Shown here piece by piece: positions 47,070 through 59,442 of a stretch of DNA of 64,000 nt (positions within the stretch are counted from its first letter, which is position 1; each line of letters begins with the position of its first letter). The translations under genes and the position numbers were made by a program. The notes under the pieces were generated by a model. It was not told where the DNA came from. It saw only the letters and a list, made by a program, of their open reading frames with translations, and made no database searches. Source of the DNA: Macropodus opercularis (Eukaryota > Chordata > Actinopteri > Anabantiformes > Osphronemidae); the NCBI GenBank assembly GCA_030770545.1, contig CM061097.1, positions 21,016,501 through 21,080,500 of the forward strand, in the 5' to 3' direction.

Positions 47070-48430
47070 AGTACTACTCCTGTACTACTAACCATTACTA
47101 ACTATTACTGTACTACTAACCATTACTAACTATTACTGTACTACTAACCATTACTAACTGTTACTATACTACTAACCATTACTAACTATTACTGTACTAC
47201 TAACCATTACTAACTATTACTATACTACTAACCATTACTAACTGTTACTATACTACTAACCATTACTAACTATTACTGTACTGTTACCAATTACTACTAC
47301 TATTACTAACTACTACTACTATTATACTACTAAACATTACTAACTACTACTACTACTATACTACTAACCATTACTAACTACTACTATACTACTAACCATT
47401 AGTAACTACTATATACTACTAACCATTACTAAGTACTACTATACTACTACTACTACTACTACTACTATATACTACTAACTACTACTATACTACTTACCAT
47501 TACTATATACTACTAACTACTACTACTAATAATTACGACTAAATACTTCTATAACTACCAATATACTACTAACTACTACTACTACTAACTGCCTATACAC
47601 TACTAACGACTACTATATTACTAACTACTACTATGACTAAATACGTCTATACTACTAACTACCAATATACTACTAACTACTACTACTACTACTACTATAC
47701 TACTAACTACTACTACTACTAAATACTTCTATACTACTAACTACTAATATACCACTAACTACTACTATACTACTACTATATACTACTAACTACTACTACT
47801 ACTAAATACTTCTATACTACTAACTACCAATATACTACTAACTACTACTATACTACTACTACTAACTGCCTATATACTACTATTGACTACTATATTACTA
47901 ACTACGACTAAATACGTCTATACTACTAACATACCACTAACAACTACTATACTACTACTATATACTGCTAACTACTACTATACTAGTACTATATACTACT
48001 AACTACTACTGTACTAGTACTATATACTACTAACTACTACTATATACTACTAACTACTACTGTACTAGTACTATATACTACTAACTACTACTATACTAGT
48101 ACTATACACTACTAACTACTACTATATACTACTAACTACTACTGTACTAGTACTATATACTACTAACTACTACTATACTAGTACTATATACTACTATATA
48201 CTACTAACTACTACTATACTAGTACTATATACTACTAACTACTACTATATACTACTAACTACTACTGTACTAGTACTATATACTACTAACTACTACTGTA
48301 CTAGTACTATATACTACTAACTACTACTATACTAGTACTATATACTACTATATACTACTAACTACTACTATACTAGTACTATATACTACTAACTACTACT
48401 ATATACTACTATACTAGTACTAAACACTAC
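47070..48430. repeat. composite TAC-rich satellite in apba1 intron 1
   Basis: 1.36 kb made almost only of TACTAC/AACTAC words. From 47090 to about 47285 the unit is 28 bases (tactactaaccattactaac plus tattactg). The middle (47290-47940) is irregular, with words such as taccaatatactac. From about 47950 to 48425 the unit is about 31 bases around ctagtactatatactacta, containing the palindromic core TACTAGTA. It ends abruptly at ACTAAACACTACAG. Confidence 0.95.
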
Positions 48431-49985
48431 AGAACTCTTGCCAGCCTCCCTTCATTTCATACTAAAATGCCCCAAAAGAGAGAAAATCACTGAATCTGAA
48501 GCCAGTGGTGACGATGCGTTCACTGCACATCGCATGGAGTCTATCACAGTGATACACGTCACCTGACTCGTTCAGTCACACCAGTAGTTTTATTCAGCTT
48601 CTTCTTAGTTTTTGAATTAATATCTTAACAACTTGTCACAGAGAAAACATACTTGACAGGGTGGTGACGATTTATGTGGTGGAGTTCAGCGATGTGTCGT
48701 ATGTGCTGTTTATGGGTATTTTTCATGGATCATTTGTTTACATTAATAAAACCCAGAACACGCTAGTGTGACGATGATCATGTGAAGAGCAGGTCGGACA
48801 GCAGAAAACTCCCCCACCTCCCCTACCCTCCCTCCGAGAGCAATTACCCACTAGTTTCCTTGACAACCGACAGCCCCTCCACGCTCTGACACCACAATGC
48901 GACGAAGGGGGAGGAGAAAGCACAACAATAACGCATCCTCTGAACTCTCATTAGCTGCTGAGTGACAGACGTGTCACCGCATGACGGGTCACTGTCCAGA
49001 CACGACGCAACAAATTACAAAGTGTCAAGACAAACATGGCAAAGCTGGGACACAAGGCCTCTAATCAGAAAGAGTCATTACGCTTCTCTACCTTCTACGA
49101 GTTAGTGTGTGACAAGGAGCAGTCAGACCAGAGCAATAGCCTCCAACACGTCAAGCACCATACGGTAATAACAGGGACAAGTCAAACAAATACAAATAAT
49201 GAAATGTTACATTTATATTGTCACAGTAGAATAAGGCTGATTTGAGACGTAGAGCTAGAGATGAATAATGTCTGATGAGAGGATCCTCACAGCTACAGCT
49301 TCTACGCCAGAGAAGCTAAAGTGCTGCGCCAGACACCGGGTGGTGTCCACACCCACGGTGTCCACACCCACGGTGCCTCCACCGGGTGGTGTCCACACCC
49401 ACGGTGTCCACACCCACGGTGCCTCCACCAGGTGGTGTCCATCCCCTTCTGCTGCCACCGCTTCCCATCGGTGATCTGCTGCTACATGTCTATTGTTCAG
49501 TATTTTTCTTATCCTGGAAAAGTGAAGTATAAATAAACGTTACTAGTATTAGTGTTTGTTACGAGGCAGAACGTGGTTTGGTTTTTGTTTGTTTGGTTTT
49601 TCTCTCTTCCTCATTATGTGATGATCGTGTCAGAATAGTAAATAATGTAACACAGTGCAGTTTGAGTCTGGGCAGAGAAGGTGACTGTGCTGCACTTAAA
49701 CAGGGAACTGACTTTAATGAACCGTTACTGAAGTGAACATGTGAACATGAACTGCAGGACATGTGTCTGGTTTGGACAGATGTGACACACAACACTCTGA
49801 GACGTTTCCAGGCTGAGGGGCGACGTGGCTGTAGCACCGTTAGCTCAAGGCCCGAGCTGCCCGGCGAGAAAACATGTGATTATATGTGATCACTGTGATT
49901 GTCACACACACCTCTGTCCATTTCTGTAAAAGGTTCCTCTCTGTTCCCTCACATGCTGTATTTCCTCCCTTGTCTGTCATTTTAG
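48431..49985. other. apba1 intron 1, last part
   Basis: No exon recognised. Contains the 46-bp tandem repeat at 49336-49440. The acceptor of the first coding exon is CATTTTAG, ending at 49985. Confidence 0.5.
49336..49440. repeat. 46-bp tandem repeat, 2.3 copies, with nested 15-bp units
   Basis: Copies start at 49336, 49382 and 49428 (ccgggtggtg, ccgggtggtg, ccaggtggtg). Each full copy holds two GTCCACACCCACGGT units, so the array is a repeat within a repeat. Confidence 0.9.
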
Positions 49986-50062
49986 TGACGTTCACTCACA
50001 AGCACCGTCTGATTATGGACTCCTGAAACCGCTACAGGTCGACCGAACAGAAGCAGACAGAT

Positions 50063-51999
50063 ATGAACCCCCAGGACACTGAGCTTGGCCAGGAGGTGAT
50101 GGAGGACACCGACGCCCCTCATCGCCATCGCCACAACAGTCGATCGCACAGCCACAGCAACCAGGAGAGGCGCTACCGACGCTGTGAGGGCCCGGCCGGA
50201 GGGAGCGCCGGCAGAGTCCGAGCTCCACAGCAACGTAGGCCCCAGGAGCAGCAAGACGTGGATCTGCAACAAGAAGCTCAGTGTCCGCAGCCCATCCCTC
50301 GACCTGCGGTGACACGCTATCGAAGACAAGGGGATAGCGAGGCCCGGATTCGAGCTCAGCAGCAGAGGCACAGACAGAGGCAGCAACGAGAAGCGGAGCG
50401 AGCGCAACACTTGGCACAACAACAGGAGAAGCAACCCCACACAGACACGACCCAGGAAGACGAACGTGAGCGGGATGATTCGGTCCTGGCTCGCTCAGCA
50501 AGCACAGAGAGCGGCTTCCACACCCATACTGACCGGGCAGAGGGGGACGATGGCTTGGTGATGATGTGCCTGGAGCCCGAGGGCCAGCCGGAGGTAGAGG
50601 ACGAGGCTGGGGCCTACGGAGTTCAGCTACGGCCTGAGGCGGAGGGCTACACCGAGAGCCCTGAAGCTGAACAGCAGCATCCCCATCACCATTCCACCTT
50701 TGTTCCTCAGTCCCCAGCCCGACCCCGTGAACCCCCGTCCCACACCCAAGACCCCCAGAGACAGGACGAAGCAGAGCAGCTAGGGGTGAGCTCTGGCTAC
50801 TCCAACTACATCTACACGCAGCCCCTCGGCCCCCCCGGAGGACTGGGTGACCAGAGCCTGGATAAGTTAGACAGCGAACTTCCAGACGAAGCCTATTCTG
50901 AGCCATATGACATTTACACACTGTCTGAGCACGTTTACGAGGAAATCTGCGATGCTCCTACTTCAGCTTCAGCTGCCACTGTTGAGGCAGAGGGGACGCA
51001 GTCTCTCCAACAGAGAAGAGCTGGTTTCCGGCTTTTGGATGGAAGTGGAGACTTCCATCAGCAGGAAGCGGTGGGCTCCCGTCTGCGCCACTATGACGAA
51101 CGCTCAGATGGCGAGTCAGACAGCCCAGAGAAGGAAGCCGAGTTTGCCCCGTACCCACGCGCTGATAGCTGTGACCAGGAGGAGGACATTGACAGCATCG
51201 TGGCTGAGGTTAAAGAAAGCCTAAGCTCTCAGAGCCTTCACGGGGCTGCACAAGACCCCATCGGTGAAGAAAGTGAGCTACAGCAGGAACGAGACAAAGC
51301 CCAGCCTGACTCTCAAAGCGATTCAGACAAAACGCCCACAGCAGCCAACCAGGGGAGGCCAGCGAGAAAGCAGCCCGTGAGTCCCTCCGAGGAAGCGGTA
51401 GCAGTGCGTAACAGTCAGGAGAAGAGGGACGCCATTTCTCTGGCCATCAAGGACATTAAAGAGGCCATAGAGGAGGTGAAGACCAGAACAGTGAGATCTC
51501 CATACACGCCCGACGAGCCTAAGGAGCCCATCTGGGTCATGAGGCAGGACCTGAGCCCCACCGCTGAGTGTGACCCTCAGCCATCGCTGGGCGGCGAGGT
51601 AGGTACAGCTGTTGATAAAGTTGAATCTTTGAAGGAGTAGACGAGGTTTTCTCCCTGACGCGTGGTGGTGTCCATCAGCCAGTTCACGACTCAGCAGGCT
51701 AGAGCGTGTCATCAGTGGTTCTCCAGCTCTGACTGCTGCCTTCACCGCGTTGTTTTTGTCATGTATCCTGTCATATTCACAGCATTTTAACGTTTTCACC
51801 TCAGCGCTAACAGAAACACTGTCACCTTACACTGAAGGTTCGTCTGCCAACAGATCCAGAACCTTTGATATTTCAACCTTAGTTATTTCAAATCAATCAA
51901 GTTCCCCAGTTTGAATATGTGTATTTGTATCACTTTGAAAACAATTCATTTCCAAATCATTGAATTCTGTTTTTATCACGTCATCATCAGCTTCACATC

Positions 52000-52069
<70 letters not shown>

Positions 52070-55000
52070 CCTGGTGTTTAAAATATAAATGAACTGACAT
52101 CATTGCTACCCCACAACCTTGATGACACACACGCTGTCTCATGTGCATGGCGCTGCGCTGACCCAGTTTCCTGACCCAGTGGGATACAGACGCAGTGAGG
52201 ACGTGGTCTGGATCACACTTTGAACCGTCCTGAGTGAGGAGAACTCTGTAGACCCAGTGGAACAATGCTGCCCCTCACGTCATCTCTCTTTGCGTCGTGA
52301 CTGTGTCGTGCTTCCTCCCTCTTCTCCTCTCAATGACTTATTCAGGACGTGCAGTGAGGTAAAGGGTAAGATGGTAGGACAGGTTCAATAATTCAGGGAG
52401 GATCCGATAACAATAGCTGGGGCTGCATTTCTGTTCACCTTAAAACTGATTCAGAGCCTGCTCACTGGAACGCTCCTGGAAACGACAGGCACACGAGGCG
52501 CTTGACCTAAGATGACGGTCCAGCGTCACCGGAGCGAGTCCGGGCGCGCACACACCACAGCCTGTCGGTTGTTTCAGGGGAATCCTGATACCTGCAGCGT
52601 CACCTGAGCTGAGCTCTCAGTGTGCAGACGCTGCTGTCACATGAACCCAGCGCCACGCTCCACACCGTCCCACACACTCGTCGAGCTCCTGCTAGCGTCG
52701 CTCATTTAGCGGCTGGGATGGAAAACTTTTGGATGTATCAAGCAGAAAAGCTTGAGGAGGAAGAAGCCAAGCAGCAGCAGCAGCAGCAGCCGGAGGAACG
52801 AGACGCAGATGAGGTGTGGACGGCTTGTGTTGCTCTTTCCGTTGTGTTACGCTGTGAGGACAGGTCTGGATCTGCACAGTGTGACTGGAGGTGGTGTCGT
52901 TTGTTTCATCAGTGTTTGCTCACTGATAACGTTTTATCCTAAGTTTTCTTTGTCCGACTCTTTAGCACAAGCTACTTAAACACAAATTAATATTTCTAAC
53001 ATGCAACGCTGTAATCACTGAAGCTGTATATTTCAGTTCTTTTATGAAGTGAAAGCGTTTATGGAAAACTGCACATTTGATGTTTTGAAGGGATATTGGC
53101 CTTATTTTGAAACGTGTTTCATGTGCAGTGCGATCAGTGGGTTTCGGTGGGTTTGCTGAGCGTAGCATGTGTCGTCCTGCCGACGCGTCAGCTCACCTCA
53201 TCTCTCTTTCTTTTCCTGTGTTTCGGCCACGTTCAGGCTCATCGGCTGCTCATGTGTCTAGTTTCTGCTGTTTGTCTTGTCTTTCTGTCTCTGTTTTCTC
53301 AGTCGCATCTTTTGCAAACATATCGTAGCACATAGTACATTGATTTCAGTGAATAGGTAGCACACAACGTGGCTGGTGTTTACCACCTGCAGCGTCAGCA
53401 TTAATCTATCGACTGCTGGGAATGAACCCATGTACCGAGCTCCTCCGCCGTCATAGGTCAAAGGTCAGCGTTCTCCGACCCCCCGCTGTGCCTGGTCCAG
53501 GTCATCGGCTGTGGGCAGAGGGTTGGAGTCACTGTCATGAAGTTTAGTATTGCCCTGCTGAAATGTGGCTTTTCCTCACAAGGATCACAGGACATTGACT
53601 GTATTTACTGTATCCCACGCTTTGGCGACGTGTCCCTACAGTCTCCGGGTTCGAGCTCACCCTCTCCTCCAGGAGCAGAGTCGTCAAGCAGACACCTGCT
53701 GCAGGACAGCAGCTTCGACTCCTCCCCCTCCAGTAAAGAGGTGTGTTCAGCACGCTGTCATCTACTCTATCGTTACTGTGCTTGCACCTTTTTGCGCCTC
53801 AGTTTGAAGTAATGTTTATGTTCCTCTCATGCACAGTCGAGGAGAAGCCTCGCATCCTTCCCTACATACGTAGAAGGTAAGTAAGTGACTCGAACACACT
53901 GGAGATGGAAGTAATCAAGCTAGTGAACACTTAAGAATCTGTACAGTTTATACAGGGGAAGGACCTGTTGAATGAATGGCTCTGGACCTCTGCACATACA
54001 GCAACGCTACGATTCTAACCACTAAATGAACCTGTTAATGCCCAGACACTTGTTTTAGAGTCATGCTACTTCCATTTTGTAGGAACACGTGAGGCTTTGT
54101 GTCTCATGTTCGGCACTGACGAGTCCGTGGCTGCTGAGGATCGGCCCCAGACGGTTCTCTGGGAATACACAGCTTATTGCTGTAAATGCTGCATCAGCAC
54201 TTCCGAAATGTCAAGGCTTGGCGATTTTAAATGTCAAGTAGCCAGTAGACATGGAGGAAAAGAGGGAGACATTTGACTCATCCGCATTTCATCGTTCGTT
54301 TCACAACAACATAACATAATGATCTTTTTGTTTAGTTCTATAAAGATACCATTTTTAGGATATAGGATCGTGATGATGCATAGATCAAATGCATGACTAA
54401 CTCGTTGTCTTGAGGATTGTTGTAGCTAATTCTATACAGTATACGAGGTGAGAAGATGCAGAGCCTCTCTCTTCCCTCCAGTCCCAGGCCCATGTGACCC
54501 AGAAGACCTCATCGATGGCATCATCTTTGCAGCCAACTACCTGGGCTCCACCCAGCTGTTGTCAGATAAGACGCCGTCCAAGAACATCCGCATGATGCAG
54601 GCGCAGGAGGCCGTGAGCCGCATCAAGGTGAGGACGCAGTGCTCCGCCGTTCGGCCACTCGCAGTGTGCGACAATGTCAGATTACTGCTGTCTACTAATC
54701 GAGCAGCCTTGTTTGTTTGTGTATGTAAATTAAGTCAATTACAAAATTCCAAATGCTGGCAGACGCTGCACAGACTCAGGTTGTGTTCACTGCTCTGTCC
54801 CGTGAACAGGTTCCTCCTGTCTTCACATACACACACAGCACAAATCACCCAGCGCCTGTCACAGCGTCGCTGCACCTCAGCACCCGAGCGTCGTCTTCTC
54901 TCCTCTGCTCGTCTACGTGTTAGTAGGAGAATGTGAAGAGAAAATAATGTGGGAGATGAACAAGGCACATCTCTAAACACTGGCTTTACAAATCTGCGTG

Positions 55001-58000
55001 CATGTACTTTCGCTGTAACACATCTCCCACAACCTGCCTTATTTAAAGCAGTAAATGAACCACTCCATGTCTACGCTGACACTAATCTGAGAGCTGCGTT
55101 TCCATGGTAACTGTTATGATAGCGCTGCTATTTCCACCAGATATCCTAGCGCCACTTTCAGCAGAGTGGGACTTGCAGTGATATTCACATCTCCATCGTT
55201 CTCAGGGATGTGTCTGAATCTTTACTAACTAACCCAAATGTAGACTCTTATGGAGTTTGACGTCACGATTCCAAGGCACTTTACACATTAAGGTCAAGAC
55301 CTTAGAGAATGACAAAGGCAGCACCGGGCTCAGTGTTGGTGGCCGTTTGCCTCACCTGGCAGGGACAGAGAGGAAGAGCAAGCTCAGACAGAACATGGTC
55401 ATGGATTGGTTCTAAACATGAGGTACAGTAGGTTGCTGACCTGCAGTTAATCAATTCAATTCAACTTTATTTCTCTAGCGCCAGTTCACAACATCAGTTA
55501 TCTCAAGGTACTTTACAATAAGTTTGAAGACCTGACACAACTAATCCCACATAGAGCGACTTTTATTTGGAGCCAATCGATAAATTGTACATTTTAATAG
55601 CAACAGTGGAAAAACCCCTGTAGAGGAAGGAACCTGCAGCAGACCCAGGATCAGTGTGCACACAAACCCAAGCACTTCACAGGCTTTGGAGAGCCAAGGC
55701 CTTTTACTTCTTCATCTTGTCTTTCTGTTTTTGGCTCAGGACCGTGAGCCTGAGTTGTGTTGGTGAGGTTTTTGGTTGCGCCTGGTGTCAAGCATTGCAG
55801 GACCTGATGCAGTTATTAACCGCGCTGTGATCCGGTCTGACTCTAACCTTTACTCTCCTGTCTGCTCTTTTTCATGCCTGGCAGACGGCCCAGAAATTAG
55901 CGCAGAACAGGAAGAAGGTGCAGTACCTACGCCTCCGCCTTGTGCTTGGTTTACGTCTTCGGGTCTTTGTCTGTGTGTCCTGTCATCGCGATGACTTTTT
56001 CTAAATCCTGCATCACCTTTTGCTGAAGGCTGGACATTTAGTTACGTCTGCTGTCGTGCTTCTCACACTCACCTCGGTCTTGTGAGAAGTGTTTGCTGGA
56101 TGCTGCGGTTCTTCCTGCTGAACCACTGAAACCTTCTGCACATACACAGCTTCAGGCGGATTCTGTCAGTTTGCTGTTGTTGCTGTGTAAACGGCGCCAC
56201 CTGCCGTTTTTTATGCCAAATAGCAGCAGCATCACATCAGCGTAAGGCAGAAGTGAAGGATGTATTAGATTCTTAGATGATTGTAATTGATGCACTGATT
56301 TACTCATATGTTGAAGCTTGTTTTAAAAGCCCTTTGGCGTCTTCATGGTCATAGTTTTTAAATATAATAACTGAAGCTTGACTCACTAATGTCTAAATGA
56401 TTACACATTATTTAGTTTGTCAGATCCCAGCTCTGCTACATGGGATGAGCTGACTCACAGCTAATGCTCTTCTATAATCTGATGTGGCAGCACAACACTA
56501 GTAGCAGCTACACAACATGTGTGACATTTGGTTTCGTTTTCAGCTACCACTCACTATTTGAATGTGCTGTAAAAATCAAAAGTGTCATTTTCAGTTCATC
56601 CTAATCATTTGCAACCTTCACACAGAGTCAGTGATTCATAGCTCAGTTAAAGGAAGTGGTCATCAGCACAATGAAGGACTAACGGCGTTAGCAGCAGTAA
56701 CTCATCTGAGCAGAACGTGGGATGAATGCAGCAGCAGTTTTGTCTTTGTCTTCACATTTTCCACCCTGTAACTACTGTATGTGGCCTAATGTGGTGGTCT
56801 GTGTCTGTGTGTAGGCCCCTGAGGGGGAGCCTCAGCCCATGACAGAGGTGGATCTCTTCATCTCCACCCAGAGAATCAAAGTGCTCAACGCTGACTCTCA
56901 GGTACTGAGTCTACTGAGGGACAGAGCTGAGATAAAGGCCTGTCCCAGTAGGTGTCTGGCTCCATCTAGTAGAATAACCGATGTGGTGAGGACAGCACGG
57001 AGCCCCACTGTACGAACAGTCACCTTTTATTGCTTTATAGCCTGAACTGAAGCGCGACACATGTGCTTACTGAGGCCATGAACCACAGCAGTTCTGCAAA
57101 GACAAGACGGGCTTCAGTTGAAGGTGTAGCTGCCATTAGCGGACAGATAAAGGTCTAGTGCTTTAAAAGAAGTAGTAGTAACTGTTTACACAGATGTACA
57201 CAGACTCTGATTGAATAGAGCAGAATAAAATAGAATAAGAGGTTGATAAGTGATTTTTTTCTGTAAAACAAAGAGGACAGTACCTGTACTTACGTGTAAA
57301 CATCATTGAGGTGGTTAATATCATGGTTTCATGTTTTTGCCGCCTTGGACAGATCAGCAGCACCTGCCTGCACCAGTGCACGTGTGCTTTGTTTGCTTAG
57401 ATCATCTGGTTCCACCGTCAGATTTCAATGACACGCTTGCGGTTCTCTGACTCTCAGGAGACCATGATGGACCACCCTTTGCGGACTATCTCTTACATCG
57501 CTGACATTGGGAACATTGTGGTTCTGATGGCCCGGCGCAGGATGCCTCGCCCTGACTCTCAGGAGAGTGTGGAGGCCTCGGACCCTGGACAAGACAGCAA
57601 GCGACAGTACAAGATGATATGCCATGTGTTCGAGTCTGAGGATGTGAGTCATTGTGTGCGGTCTTTGCTTGTCCGAAGGAGCAATGTGCCGTTTTATCTT
57701 TTATCAGCTGTGCAGCTGACGTGAGTCCAGATAACGTGAAGCCAGTCCTTTAACCGTCCGTGTCCTCCAGGCCCAGTTAATTGCCCAGTCCATCGGGCAG
57801 GCCTTCAGCGTGGCCTATCAGGAGTTCCTACGGGCCAACGGCATTAACCCTGAGGACCTAAGCCAGAAAGAGTACAGTGACCTGCTCAACACCCAAGACA
57901 TGTACAATGATGACCTCATCCACTTCTCAAAGTCCGAGAACTGCAAAGATGTGAGTAGGTCAACGTTGCCCCAGTTTCTCATGACTTCATCTGCGGCATT

Positions 58001-59442
58001 TTTTACGTCTACGGCTTTAAAATGCTCCTGCTCTGTGCTGTGATCCCAGGTGTTCATAGAGAAAGGTAAGGGGGAGATTCTGGGTGTGGTCATTGTGGAG
58101 AGCGGTTGGGGCTCCATCCTGCCCACTGTAATCATCGCCAACATGATGCATGCTGGGCCGGCTGAGAGGTCCGGGCGACTGAACATAGGAGACCAGATCA
58201 TGTCAATCAATGGGACCAGTCTGGTGGGTCTGCCACTGTCCACCTGCCAGAGCATCATAAAGGTGTGTGATTTTAGGGATTGTTGGGACCTGAAATGTCT
58301 GATTGCGTAACTTGATGCTTCGTGCCTTCGTTTTTAAGGACATTGCTGAAGCAGCGTTTATGTTCCTGTAGGGTCTAAAGAACCAGTCTCGGATCAAGCT
58401 GAACATTGTTAGATGCCCTCCGGTGACCACTGTCCTCATCAGACGGCCAGACCTCCGCTACCAGCTGGGCTTCAGTGTCCAGAATGGCATCGTGAGTAGC
58501 TGAGCCGCTGATTCCCACGAGTCGCCTTAGTGACATGTGCTTTGACCTGATCCGTCCCTTCCACAGATCTGCAGTCTCATGCGCGGGGGCATCGCTGAGC
58601 GCGGCGGAGTCAGAGTGGGCCATCGCATCATCGAGATCAACAGCCAGAGCGTCGTAGCCACGCCCCACGAAAAAATAGTCCACATCCTGTCCAACGCTGT
58701 GGGAGAGGTGAGGCGGCGCCTGGACAATATGACGTTATGAGTAGCGCCACTAGCAGTCAGTGACAAGCTGAGTCTGCTTGACTGCAAACAGCAGCACGAC
58801 ACCCAAAGACACCTGACCTGAGTCTGTGTTAGGCTGAGGTGAAGGGTTCATCCAGCTCACTGCTAACGCTCAGTTAGCACCGTATTAGCTCTAGAGTCAC
58901 GCTGGTCTCCACATGCTAAGTGGGCTCCACATACTGCTGCTCCTCCTCCTCTTCCTGCTCTGGTGCAGATGCCCGGTCGTGCTATGAGTCCGTTAATATT
59001 CAGGCTCGTCTGTCTCCTCTTGCTCCACAGCTGGAACATCATCCACTGTCAGAGTTTCCAGAATTAAATGAAACAACATAGCTTGTCTATGAGCGAGGAA
59101 AAGCTTTTCTTTTGCAGTCATTTGCAAAGGAGGCACTGAAGAGGCTCTAATGGGAGGAGAAGGACTAGACAAGCTAGTTAAGGTTCTCATTTTAGTTTTA
59201 GGACTTGCTGTCACTGGGTGAGACGTGGGCTTGAGCCTGGACAGGGCCACATATAGCAAACAACCACTCGCTCTCACACTGAAGTGTTATATGCTTCTGT
59301 TTATATATAGAACCTATGTTATGGTATCAGTCAGGAAGTGACTGTTGTCTTGTCTGTTTGTGTCGTTCAGATCCACATGAAGACGATGCCTGCGGCCATG
59401 TACCGTCTGCTGACCGCCCAGGAGCAGCCTGTTTACATTTAG
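50063..59442 (+). CDS. apba1: amyloid beta precursor protein-binding family A member 1 (X11alpha/Mint1), complete, 12 coding exons
   Basis: APBA1 is a neuronal adaptor. Its PTB domain binds APP, its N-terminus binds Munc18-1 and CASK, and its tandem PDZ domains bind synaptic membrane proteins. Coding exons: 50063-51598, 53642-53740, 53837-53876, 54482-54627, 55885-55917, 56815-56901, 57458-57643, 57771-57950, 58050-58262, 58372-58491, 58567-58707, 59371-59442. All GT-AG; the sum is 950 residues (human 837). The first exon (512 codons) starts MNPQDTELGQ, carries LARSASTESGFHTHTD (142-157), the Munc18-binding block YDERSDGESDSPEKEAEFAP (344-363 onward) and the CASK-binding block EKRDAISLAIKDIKEAIEE (453-471) ending TPDEPKEPIWVMRQD. 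The remaining exons are over 90% alike to human and end in QPVYI. The extra length is a Gln/His/Arg-rich N-terminal insertion. Whether this is the a or b teleost copy is not decided. Confidence 0.98.
52001..52062. repeat. (TG)n microsatellite
   Basis: About 31 uninterrupted TG units in apba1 intron 2, 650 bases upstream of the candidate alternative exon. Confidence 0.97.
52718..52813 (+). CDS. apba1: candidate alternative first exon of apba1 (short isoform)
   Basis: ATG 52718 has G at -3 and G at +4 and opens 32 codons, MENFWMYQAEKLEEEE then AKQ with a run of six Gln and PEERDADE, ending in phase 0 at a donor GAG|GTGTGG. Exon 3 at 53642 starts in phase 0, so splicing is in frame and would give a 470-residue protein keeping PTB and both PDZ domains but lacking the Munc18- and CASK-binding regions. 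The 200 bases upstream are locally CpG-enriched (tccgggcgcgc, agcgtcgctc), like a promoter. It cannot be a cassette exon after exon 2 using the nearby tttag acceptor, because the phase fails. I know of no published counterpart, so the call is inference from frame, context and base composition. Confidence 0.45.
55451..55660 (-). mobile_element. LINE 3' tail fragment in apba1 intron
   Basis: About 210 bases start TCAATTCAATTCAACTTTAT and carry the same ordered phrases as the copies at 25409 and 62732 (ttcacaacatcagttatctc, cccacatagagcgac, ccaatcgataaattgtacat, agcagacccaggatcagtgt). Antisense to apba1, in the intron between 54628 and 55884. Confidence 0.85.
55885..55917 (+). other. apba1: apba1 33-base microexon within PTB domain
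   Basis: Eleven codons, TAQKLAQNRKK, between a good acceptor (ATGCCTGGCAG) and donor (AAG|GTGCAG). It is phase 0 on both sides, so it can be skipped without frame change. The human counterpart reads MAQKLAKSRKK and, to my knowledge, is alternatively spliced in APBA1. The insert lies in the loop after the first PTB helix and is strongly basic. Confidence 0.92.
58050..59442 (+). other. apba1: apba1 tandem PDZ domain-coding exons
   Basis: Exons 58050-58262 and 58372-58491 carry PDZ1 (GEILGVVIVESGWGSILP, LNIGDQIMSINGTSLVGLPL, then KLNIVRCPPVTTVLIRRPDL). Exons 58491 and after carry PDZ2 (YQLGFSVQNGI with the carboxylate-binding LGFS loop, ICSLMRGGIAERGGVRVGHR). The last exon gives the C-terminal tail AQEQPVYI, which in the human protein can fold back into PDZ1. 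Stop TAG at 59440-59442. Confidence 0.96.

Larger units (their letters stand above)
54482..57950 (+). other. apba1: apba1 PTB domain-coding exons
   Basis: Exons 54482-54627, 55885-55917, 56815-56901, 57458-57643 and 57771-57950 encode residues 559-769. They open VPGPCDPEDLIDGIIFAANY, the first PTB strand, and include [60 protein letters not shown] (the C-terminal PTB helix) and YQEFLRANGINPEDLSQKEY. All residues I can compare with human are kept apart from conservative changes. Confidence 0.95.

Noticed and set aside
47070..48430. CRISPR-like array
   Set aside because: There are no unique spacers between conserved repeats; the whole stretch is low-complexity tandem satellite in a vertebrate intron.
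50013..50921. 302-codon open frame on the minus strand
   Set aside because: It is fully antisense to the first coding exon of apba1, whose conserved protein fixes the plus frame; long antisense frames are expected opposite such GC-rich coding sequence.
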